From: JADLGL01 sp964611195 | GTDB lineage: Bacteria; Pseudomonadota; Alphaproteobacteria; Rhizobiales; Kaistiaceae | NCBI GenBank assembly: GCA_964611195.1 | Contig: CAZSXA010000080.1 | Coordinates: 1-9,835 of the forward strand | Direction of reading: 5' to 3' | DNA: 9,835 nucleotides | Shown here: piece after piece, positions 1-6,085 of the stretch | Numbering within the stretch: the stretch's first letter is position 1 | How the letters are laid out: every line of letters starts with the position of its first letter | Notes under the pieces: model-generated | What the model was told of the DNA's origin: nothing | The model's database searches: none | Seen by the model: only the letters and a program-made list of their open reading frames with translations | Translations under genes and position numbers: made by a program

Positions 1-1257
1 ATCCTCGTCCGCGCATCGTTCCAGATGCGCTCCTTCGAAGATCGCTTCATCACCCTCGGCCTCGATTACCGCGTGATCGGCGGCCCGCGCTTCTACGAGC
101 GCCAGGAAATCCGCGACGCCCTTGCCTATCTCCGCGCCACCGCACAGCCGGCCGACGACCTTGCCTTCGAGCGCATCGTCAACGTGCCGCGCCGCGGCAT
201 CGGCGACACCACGGTGCGGCTGATCCATGACTATGCCCGGCACAAGGGCGTCCCGATGATGCAGGCGGCGGTCGAACTCTGTGAGACGGAGGAGGTCAAC
301 GCTCGCACGCGCAGTTCGCTGCGCGATCTCCTGGCGATGTTCGGCCGTTGGCGCGCGCAGCTCGACCATCTCTCCCACACCGAACTCGCCGAACTGATCC
401 TGGAGGAATCCGGCTACACCGAAATGTGGCAGAACGAGCGCTCCGCCGATGCGCCAGGGCGCCTCGAGAACCTCAAGGAGCTCATCCGCTCGATGGAGGA
501 CTTCGAGACGATGTCGGGCTTCCTCGAGCATATCTCGCTGGTGATGGACACCGAGCGCGATGGCGAGGACGACAAGGTCTCGATCATGACGCTGCATTCG
601 GCCAAGGGGCTCGAATTCGAGACGGTGTTCCTGCCCGGCTGGGAGGAAGGCGTCTTCCCCAATCAGCGCGCGCTCGACGAAGGCGGCAAGGCCTCGCTCG
701 AGGAGGAGCGCCGCCTCGCCTATGTCGGCATTACGCGGGCGAAGCGCCGGGCGCTGATCTGGTTCGCCTCCAACCGCCGCATCCATGGCCTGTGGCAATC
801 ATCGGTCCCCTCGCGCTTCATCGAGGAACTTCCCGGCGACCAGATCGAGGTCATGGAACAGGGGCCGAGCTATGGCGGCTACGGCGTCGGCGGCATGGGC
901 AGATCCTACGGCATGAGCCGCTTCGACAAGGCCGAGCCCTTTACCAACACCTATGAGACCCCGGGCTGGCAGCGGGCGCAGCGCAACCGCGCCGGGCAGG
1001 GCGACCTCTTCGGCGGCGGACGGCGCGGCAGTCGCTCCACCGCCAGGCACAACCGCCCCGGCGGGCCGCTGGAGATCGATGGCGAGCTCGTCGCGAAGAG
1101 CGTCTCGGATTCATCCGACTATTCGCTTGGCGAGCGCGTCTTCCATCAGAAGTTCGGCTACGGCCAGGTCTCGGGGATCGAGGGCAACAAGCTGACGATC
1201 GACTTCGACAAGGCCGGCCGCAAACGTGTGATCGACAGCTTCGTCGAGCGGCATTGA
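1..1257 (+). CDS. uvrD: ATP-dependent DNA helicase UvrD/PcrA, C-terminal part (5' end outside window)
   Basis: Superfamily 1A 3'-5' DNA helicase that unwinds DNA in nucleotide excision and mismatch repair. The frame is open from base 1 (ILVRASFQMRSFEDRF), so the ATG at 25 is internal and the N-terminal half with Walker A and B is missing. The visible 418 residues hold helicase motif IV (GGPRFYERQEIRDA, about 27-40), motif V (IMTLHSAKGLEFE, about 195-207) and motif VI (EEERRLAYVGITRAKR, about 234-249). A low-complexity Gly/Arg-rich linker follows (about 285-355). The C-terminal Tudor-like module (GERVFHQKFGYGQVSGI, about 377-415) contacts RNA polymerase in characterised PcrA/UvrD proteins. Motifs and order match UvrD/PcrA rather than Rep, which normally lacks this tail. 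Its promoter lies outside the window. It converges on the ABC transporter operon, with 56 bases between stop codons. Confidence 0.95.
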   Translation: MLVRASFQMRSFEDRFITLGLDYRVIGGPRFYERQEIRDALAYLRATAQPADDLAFERIVNVPRRGIGDTTVRLIHDYARHKGVPMMQAAVELCETEEVNARTRSSLRDLLAMFGRWRAQLDHLSHTELAELILEESGYTEMWQNERSADAPGRLENLKELIRSMEDFETMSGFLEHISLVMDTERDGEDDKVSIMTLHSAKGLEFETVFLPGWEEGVFPNQRALDEGGKASLEEERRLAYVGITRAKRRALIWFASNRRIHGLWQSSVPSRFIEELPGDQIEVMEQGPSYGGYGVGGMGRSYGMSRFDKAEPFTNTYETPGWQRAQRNRAGQGDLFGGGRRGSRSTARHNRPGGPLEIDGELVAKSVSDSSDYSLGERVFHQKFGYGQVSGIEGNKLTIDFDKAGRKRVIDSFVERH

Positions 1258-1258
1258 C

Positions 1259-1290
1259 AAAAAGGGTCCCGCCGTGCGGCGAGGCACCTT
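1259..1290 (-). terminator. Probable rho-independent terminator of the ABC transporter operon
   Basis: Read on the minus strand, a GC-rich hairpin begins about 25 bases after the permease stop codon. The arms are GGTGCCTCGCC and GGCGGGACC, with loop GCAC and two single-base bulges, giving about 9 pairs. The stem spans 1265-1288 and is followed by one C and then TTTTT (1263-1259). The T tract starts immediately beside the uvrD stop codon at 1255-1257. On the plus strand the same hairpin has no T run after it, so it is less convincing for uvrD. The bulges lower confidence. Confidence 0.5.
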
Positions 1291-1313
1291 CAGCGGAGCT
1301 TCCGCGTCAACCG

Positions 1314-2183
1314 CTACCGGTCGCGGCCCTGGTTGTAGCGCCACACGGCGAGCGACAGCCCGACGACGCCGATCACGACGATCCAGATGAAGGAATAGAG
1401 CACCGGATTCTGCAGCGACCAGGCGTCCGGCTCGGGCGCCAGCGCCGGCAGATTGCCGAAGAGCTCGCGCACCGCCTGCACCATCGCCGACACCGGGTTC
1501 CATTCGGCGAACGTCTTCAGCGCCGCCGGCATGTTGTCGGTCGGCACGAAGGCGTTTGACGCGAAGGTCAGCGGGAACACGACTACGAAGCCGATCGTCT
1601 GCGCGGTCATCGCGTTCTTCACCAGCTGGCCGATGAAGGTGCCGATGCAGATCATGGACAGCGCGATGCCCGCGAGCAGCAGGAATGCCAGCACGGCATT
1701 GCCGAAGCCGTTGTGCGCGCCCCAGCCGACGAGAAGGCCGCAAAGCGCCATCACGAAGATGCCGAGCGATCCCTCGACAAGCGTCGCAATGACACGTCCG
1801 GCGAGCACCGAGACGCGGTTGATCGGCAGCGAGCGGAACCGGTCGATCACACCCTCGCGCATGTCGTTAGAGACGCCGACGGCCGTGGTGATCGACATGA
1901 ACACCATCGACTGCACGAAGATGCCGGCGATGAGGAACTCGCGGTACGCAGCCGAGGCTTCCGGCCCCGTATCGATGCCGGGCAGCGCGATGGCGCTGCC
2001 AAAGACGTAGCCGAAGAGCAGCACGAACATCACCGGCATCACGGTGACGTCGGCAAGCCGCTCCGGCACGCGCGGGATATGCGAGAGGTTGCGCCAGACA
2101 ATGACGCGGATTTCGTCGAGCGTCTTCGACAGCGTGCCCGGCGGGCGGGTGGCGAAGGGTTCGGCTGCGGTAACCGTGCTCAT
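1314..2183 (-). CDS. ABC-2 type transporter permease, DrrB-like
   Basis: Inner-membrane subunit of an ABC exporter, 289 residues, a usual length for the family. Residues 1-45 are cytosolic. About six hydrophobic segments follow, near 46-66, 84-104, 132-153, 162-185, 194-214 and 261-281. Two stretches are typical of the daunorubicin-resistance (DrrB) branch of ABC-2 permeases: NDMREGVIDRFRSLPINR at about 106-123, just after the second segment, and FPLTFASNAFVPTDNMP at about 203-219. The ATG overlaps the stop codon of the upstream ATPase gene (ATGA, 2183-2180), so the pair is probably translationally coupled and forms one exporter. DrrB relatives export drugs, lipids or glycolipids; nothing here identifies the substrate. 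A probable terminator follows the gene. Confidence 0.92.
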   Translation of the reverse strand: MSTVTAAEPFATRPPGTLSKTLDEIRVIVWRNLSHIPRVPERLADVTVMPVMFVLLFGYVFGSAIALPGIDTGPEASAAYREFLIAGIFVQSMVFMSITTAVGVSNDMREGVIDRFRSLPINRVSVLAGRVIATLVEGSLGIFVMALCGLLVGWGAHNGFGNAVLAFLLLAGIALSMICIGTFIGQLVKNAMTAQTIGFVVVFPLTFASNAFVPTDNMPAALKTFAEWNPVSAMVQAVRELFGNLPALAPEPDAWSLQNPVLYSFIWIVVIGVVGLSLAVWRYNQGRDR

Positions 2184-3172
2184 TGCTGTTGCCCCGTTTC
2201 GTCGTGGCTGACCTGCGGCCGGCCGGTGAGTTCGAAGAAGACGTCGTCCATGCTCGCCTTGGCGATGCTGATCTGCTCGAGCGACGCACCGACGGCGGCG
2301 AGCGCCTTGACGACATCGCCTGTGCTCTCAAGATCGCGTAGCGGCACGACGAGCTCGCGACCGCGAAGCTGCGCCTCGCCGACTGTGTATTGAATGACTG
2401 CACTCCGCGCCGGCCCCTCGTCGAGATTGTCGCCGAGATGGACAACGAGGTTGGCGTTCGAGACCCGCGCCTTCAGCTGCGCCGGCGTGCCCTCGGCGAC
2501 GACCTTGCCGTGGTCGATCACCGCGATGCGCTCGGCAAACTGATCGGCTTCTTCCAGATACTGCGTCGTCAGCAGCACCGTCGTGCCGCCCTTGGTCATC
2601 GTCGAGATGACCTCCCAGGTGGCGGCGCGGCCGCTGGGATCGAGGCCGGTGGTCGGCTCGTCGAGAAACAGAATCGGCGGTGAGACGACAAGGCTTGCCG
2701 CGAGGTCGAGGCGGCGACGCATGCCGCCGGAATACTCGCGCACCGGCTTCTTGCCCGGCTCGGTGAGGTCGAATCGCTCGAGCAGTTCGTCAGCGCGGCG
2801 CTTGGCGTCGCGCGGCCCCATGCCGTGCAGGCGCGCAATCATCACCAGATTCTGCCAGCCGGAGAGAATCTCGTCGACGCTGGCATACTGGCCGACCAGC
2901 CCGATCCGCTGGCGGACCTCGTTGGGCTCCTCGGCGACGTCATAGCCGGCGACCCGCGCCGTGCCGCCATCGGGCTTCAGCAACGTCGTCAGAATGCGCA
3001 CGGTGGTGGTCTTGCCGGCGCCGTTCGGGCCAAGCAGACCGAACACGCGGCCGCGCGAAACGGTAAGGCTGATGCCGTCCGCAGCCTTGGTGCTGCCGTA
3101 GTACTTCTTGAGATCAATCGCTTCGATGGCGAGATCGCCACCGCCGCCGGAACGACCGGATACGTCGAGCAT
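2180..3172 (-). CDS. ABC transporter ATP-binding protein, DrrA-like
   Basis: Cytoplasmic ATPase that powers the adjacent permease, 330 residues. It shows Walker A GPNGAGKT (48-55), Q-loop Gln95, signature YSGGM (147-151), Walker B ILFLDEP (167-173) and D-loop GLD (176-178). The switch position is Gln204 (TTQYLEEAD) instead of the usual His; as I recall, this is characteristic of DrrA-type ATPases, so it is probably not a defect. Residues about 240-330 form the C-terminal extension of this family, ending in the SMDDVFFELTG motif. The ATG at 3172 is chosen because the ABC domain begins soon after it and AGGGGG lies just upstream. The frame stays open further upstream, but that stretch is Arg-rich, not ABC-like, and runs antisense into the antiporter gene. 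First gene of a two-gene operon, divergent from the antiporter. Confidence 0.92.
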   Translation of the reverse strand: MLDVSGRSGGGGDLAIEAIDLKKYYGSTKAADGISLTVSRGRVFGLLGPNGAGKTTTVRILTTLLKPDGGTARVAGYDVAEEPNEVRQRIGLVGQYASVDEILSGWQNLVMIARLHGMGPRDAKRRADELLERFDLTEPGKKPVREYSGGMRRRLDLAASLVVSPPILFLDEPTTGLDPSGRAATWEVISTMTKGGTTVLLTTQYLEEADQFAERIAVIDHGKVVAEGTPAQLKARVSNANLVVHLGDNLDEGPARSAVIQYTVGEAQLRGRELVVPLRDLESTGDVVKALAAVGASLEQISIAKASMDDVFFELTGRPQVSHDETGQQQ

Positions 3173-3185
3173 TACCGCCCCCTGC
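3173..3185 (-). promoter_or_regulatory. Ribosome binding site of the ABC ATPase gene
   Basis: On the minus strand the start codon is preceded by GCAGGGGGCGGTA. The purine run AGGGGG (3183-3178) can pair with the 16S anti-Shine-Dalgarno sequence at a suitable distance. It favours the ATG at 3172 over in-frame starts further upstream. Confidence 0.5.
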
Positions 3186-3299
3186 CAGCTCTGAGATTTT
3201 AGTTCGACCGAAAGCCGGCGACGGGCGCGTCGGCTGCGAAAGCCGCCCCTATATCGTCCTTCGCGGGCGGGATTTGAAGATGCGACGGCAGCATGTTGT

Positions 3300-3314
3300 G
3301 AACAGAAAGGGAAC
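3300..3314. promoter_or_regulatory. LexA-type SOS box (GAAC-N7-GAAC)
   Basis: The sequence GAACAGAAAGGGAAC is an exact match to the direct-repeat LexA operator described in Alphaproteobacteria (GAAC-N7-GAAC, or GTTC-N7-GTTC on the other strand). The A/G-rich spacer also resembles known sites. It lies in the 190-base divergent gap, 48 bases before the antiporter start and about 130 bases before the ABC ATPase start. Either gene could be the target. I saw no other exact match in the window. The motif match is seen directly; LexA binding is inferred. Confidence 0.55.
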
Positions 3315-3327
3315 ATCCTCGTCGGGC

Positions 3328-3354
3328 TTGCCCCGTGAGGGCCGCTCCGATACC
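3328..3354 (+). promoter_or_regulatory. Candidate promoter of the antiporter operon
   Basis: TTGCCC (3328-3333) and GATACC (3349-3354), 15 bases apart, loosely resemble a housekeeping -35/-10 pair. Transcription would start about 7 bases after the -10, within a base or two of the ATG at 3363. That would give a leaderless or nearly leaderless mRNA and fits the absence of a Shine-Dalgarno sequence at normal distance; the nearest, GAGGG at 3337-3341, is 21 bases away. The hexamers are weak and the spacing is short. Confidence 0.25.
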
Positions 3355-3362
3355 CGCCCCTG

Positions 3363-5195
3363 ATGGAGAGCATCATCTTCACCAGCGCGCTCGTCGGCGC
3401 GCTCGGCATTGGCGCGCAATGGGCTGCGTGGCGGCTGCGCCTGCCGAGCGTGGTGCTCCTCGCCCTCGCCGGCATCATCGCCGGACCTGCCACCGGGCTG
3501 ATCGAGCCGGAGGCCGATTTCGGCGAGCTCTTCCGTCCGCTGATCTCGCTCGCCGTCGCCGTCATCCTTTTCGAGGGCGGGCTGACACTGAATTTCGGCG
3601 AAATCCGGCACACCTCGAAGGCCGTTCGGCGGATGATCGTCATCGGCGGGCCGCTCGGCTGGATCCTCGGGACGGTCGCCGCCCACTACATCGCCGGCCT
3701 CTCCTGGCAGGTCTCGGCGGTCTTTGGCGGCATTCTCGTCGTCACGGGACCGACGGTGATCATCCCCCTGCTCCGCGCCGCACGGCTGAAACGGAACGTC
3801 GGCGCCGTGCTGCGCTGGGAAGGAATCGTCAACGACCCGATCGGCGCCCTTTTTGCGGTCATCGCCTTCGAGGTGGTCGTGGCCACGGTCCACGCCGAAT
3901 CCGCGGGGCAGCAGCTACTGGAGATGGTCGCCGGGGCGATCGGCGCGGTTGCCCTCGGCGCGGCGATGGGTTGGGTCATCATCCAGGCTTTCCGCCGCGG
4001 TTGGGTACCGGAATACCTCAAGTCGCCGCTCCTGCTCGCTGCCGTGCTCGTCGGCTTCGTCGCCGCCGATATGGTGGTGGAGGAAACCGGCCTTCTCACC
4101 GTCACCGTGATGGGTCTCGTCCTCGGCAATTCGCGGCTGGGGAGCCTTGAGGAGATCCGGCGCTTCAAGGAGTACATGACGGTCGTCCTCGTCTCCGGCG
4201 TCTTCGTTCTCCTCACCGCGACGATCACCACCGACACGATGGAAGCGCTGGACTGGCGCGCCTTCGCCTTTCTTGCCGCGATCCTGTTCATCATTCGGCC
4301 GGCGACGGTATGGCTTTCGACGATCGGCGCCGGTCTCTCATGGCGCGAGCGCGCCTTCGTCGGCTGGATCGCGCCGCGCGGCATCGTTGCCGTCGCGGTG
4401 TCGGGGCTCTTCGGCGCCGAGCTCGTCGAGCTCGGCTACGCCGATGGCGACGAGATGATCGCCCTCACCTTCCTCGTCGTGTTCGCGACGATCGTCCTCC
4501 ATGGCTTCTCGTTCGGCTGGCTCGCCCGCCGCCTCGATCTCGTCTCGGCGGTCGCGCCCGGCGTGCTGATCGTCGGCGCATCCCCTTGGGCGGTGAAACT
4601 CGCGGCGAAGCTGAAGGAGACCGACATCCCAGTGACCATCGCCGACGCCAGCTGGCAGCGGCTGCGTCGCGCGCGGATGGCCGGCGTCGAAGGCTATTAC
4701 GGCGATATCCTTGCCGAAGCGGCGGAGCACGGCATCGACTTCAACCAGTTCTCCTACATCCTCGCCGCCACAGACGACGACGCCTACAACGCGCTCCTCC
4801 TCGCCAATTTCGGGCCGACCATCGGTCGCGGCCATGTCATCGTGCTCGGCAACAAGGAGGGCGGCGAGTACACGCTCGGCCTCCAGGGCGAATCCGTGCT
4901 GGCCGGGCTCGACTTCTGGGACATCGTCGACCGTTCGCGCAGCGGCTGGGACTTCGTCAGCCCCAAACTGACCGACGAGGCGGGGCTTCAGGAGATCACC
5001 GACGCGCGCGACGGCGACTTCTTCCCGATCCTCCTGAAATACGACAACGGCCGCATCACGTTCTTCACCGACGAGAAATCGCCCACCGGCGAGCCCGGCG
5101 CCCTCGTCATCGGTTTCGGCAAGCCGCTGCCGACCGCGGCGGAGAAGAAGAGGGACCGCACGGCGGCGCGGCCGGACACCGAGCCGCCCGAATGA
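3363..5195 (+). CDS. Sodium/proton antiporter, CPA1 (NhaP-like) family, with RCK-like C-terminal region
   Basis: Inner-membrane cation/proton exchanger for pH and sodium (possibly potassium) homeostasis, 610 residues. Residues 1-390 carry about twelve hydrophobic segments. CPA1 landmarks are FEGGLTL (70-76), the unwound-helix motif TGPTV (128-132), the ion-binding motif EGIVNDP (153-159) with Asn157-Asp158, and APRGIVA (337-343). Residues about 398-500 look like a Rossmann/TrkA-N (RCK) regulatory domain: beta strand VLIVGAS, an acidic strand end at IADAS, then GDILAEAAEHGIDF and ILAATDDDAYN. The glycine loop reads GASPWA, not GxGxxG, so nucleotide binding is uncertain. Residues 500-610 are a further soluble tail ending in a charged, Pro-rich stretch. 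The start is set by the first membrane segment directly after it. No Shine-Dalgarno sequence is visible at usual spacing. Its stop codon overlaps the prmA start. Family is firm, ion specificity unknown. Confidence 0.93.
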   Translation: MESIIFTSALVGALGIGAQWAAWRLRLPSVVLLALAGIIAGPATGLIEPEADFGELFRPLISLAVAVILFEGGLTLNFGEIRHTSKAVRRMIVIGGPLGWILGTVAAHYIAGLSWQVSAVFGGILVVTGPTVIIPLLRAARLKRNVGAVLRWEGIVNDPIGALFAVIAFEVVVATVHAESAGQQLLEMVAGAIGAVALGAAMGWVIIQAFRRGWVPEYLKSPLLLAAVLVGFVAADMVVEETGLLTVTVMGLVLGNSRLGSLEEIRRFKEYMTVVLVSGVFVLLTATITTDTMEALDWRAFAFLAAILFIIRPATVWLSTIGAGLSWRERAFVGWIAPRGIVAVAVSGLFGAELVELGYADGDEMIALTFLVVFATIVLHGFSFGWLARRLDLVSAVAPGVLIVGASPWAVKLAAKLKETDIPVTIADASWQRLRRARMAGVEGYYGDILAEAAEHGIDFNQFSYILAATDDDAYNALLLANFGPTIGRGHVIVLGNKEGGEYTLGLQGESVLAGLDFWDIVDRSRSGWDFVSPKLTDEAGLQEITDARDGDFFPILLKYDNGRITFFTDEKSPTGEPGALVIGFGKPLPTAAEKKRDRTAARPDTEPPE

Positions 5196-6076
5196 CGATC
5201 GCGGCGCGCTGGCGCCTCGCCGAGTCGCAGGCCAAGGCCCTCTATGACGCGCTCGCCGACGAGCCCGACATCGACGCCGTCGACCTCAGCGAGATTCGCG
5301 GCGGCGGCTTCGAGGTGGTCGCCTATTGCGCCGAACACGGCGTGGAGGCTCGGCTATCGGTGATTGCCGCCGCGGCGCTTGGCAAGGACGCCGGACCGGC
5401 GGTCGAGGCCCTCGCCGACGAGGACTGGGTCGCACGCAGCCTGTCGGCGCTGCCGCCGGTGCGCTCCGGGCGCTTCCTCGTCCATGGCAGTCACGACCGC
5501 GCAGCGGTGCGGACCAATGACATCGCCATCGAGATCGACGCCGGCCTCGCATTCGGCACCGGCCACCACGGCACGACGGTCGGCTGCCTCATGGCGGTGG
5601 AGCGGCTCGCACGGCGCACCCGGCCGCAATCCGTGATCGATATCGGCACAGGGTCCGGCGTCCTCGCCATTGCCGCGGCGAAGCTCTGGCACGTGCCGGT
5701 CGTCGCCACCGAGATCGACCCCGTCGCAACGAAAGTGGCGGCGAAGAACGCGAGCCTCAACGGGGTCGGCCGCCTCGTCGAAGCCGTTACCGCCGACGGT
5801 CTCAGGCACCCAGACGTCCGCGGGCGGCGCTTCGACCTGACCATGGCGAATATCCTCGCCCGGCCCCTGGCTGATCTCGCCGGGCCGGTCGCGGCGCATC
5901 TGGAACCTGGCGGCACCGCCATCCTCTCAGGGCTTCTCCCGGCGCAGCGGCGCTGGATCACGGCGGCATATCGCAATCGCGGGCTCGTCTTTCGCCGGGC
6001 CGTGATCGTCGACGACTGGCTGACGTTGGTGGTCGAGCGTCCGCGCGGCATTGCCGATGGCGAGCCGGCGACATAG
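5192..6076 (+). CDS. prmA: Ribosomal protein L11 methyltransferase PrmA
   Basis: Cytoplasmic SAM-dependent enzyme that trimethylates amino groups of ribosomal protein L11; 294 residues, a normal length. The first ~100 residues are the L11-recognition domain, weakly conserved as is usual. The catalytic domain shows FGTGHHGTT (121-129), SAM motif I VIDIGTGSG (148-156, with Thr where many members have Cys), the acidic residue ending the next strand (ATEIDP, 172-177), MANILA (218-223), and LSGLL (245-249). The ATG at 5192 overlaps the antiporter TGA as ATGA, with no separate Shine-Dalgarno sequence, so translation is probably coupled to the antiporter. The open frame continues upstream within the antiporter gene, but that part is Arg-rich and unlike PrmA. 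The linkage to an antiporter is genomic rather than an obvious shared pathway. Confidence 0.95.
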   Translation: MTIAARWRLAESQAKALYDALADEPDIDAVDLSEIRGGGFEVVAYCAEHGVEARLSVIAAAALGKDAGPAVEALADEDWVARSLSALPPVRSGRFLVHGSHDRAAVRTNDIAIEIDAGLAFGTGHHGTTVGCLMAVERLARRTRPQSVIDIGTGSGVLAIAAAKLWHVPVVATEIDPVATKVAAKNASLNGVGRLVEAVTADGLRHPDVRGRRFDLTMANILARPLADLAGPVAAHLEPGGTAILSGLLPAQRRWITAAYRNRGLVFRRAVIVDDWLTLVVERPRGIADGEPAT

Positions 6077-6085
6077 ACACCGGCC

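Noticed and set aside
1293..1305. GCGGA-GCT-TCCGC hairpin after uvrD as a uvrD terminator
   Set aside because: Only a 5-base stem with a 3-base loop and no T tract on the plus strand.
1713..2393. Open frame on the plus strand across the two exporter genes (226 codons)
   Set aside because: The translation is His/Arg/Asp-rich without domain motifs and lies antisense to well-supported permease and ATPase genes.
3173..3643. In-frame upstream extension of the ABC ATPase gene, including an ATG at 3316 touching the LexA-type box
   Set aside because: The added residues are Arg/Ser-rich and unlike any ABC N-terminus. The full extension runs antisense into the antiporter coding region, and a good ribosome binding site supports the start at 3172.
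3249..3893. Long open frame antisense to the antiporter gene (214 codons)
   Set aside because: Low-complexity Arg/Asp/Gly-rich translation, typical of the shadow frame of a GC-rich gene. The opposite strand encodes a clear antiporter.
4310..5191. N-terminal extension of prmA inside the antiporter gene
   Set aside because: The extension is an Arg-rich off-frame reading of the antiporter. PrmA proteins are about 290-300 residues, matching the ATGA start at 5192.
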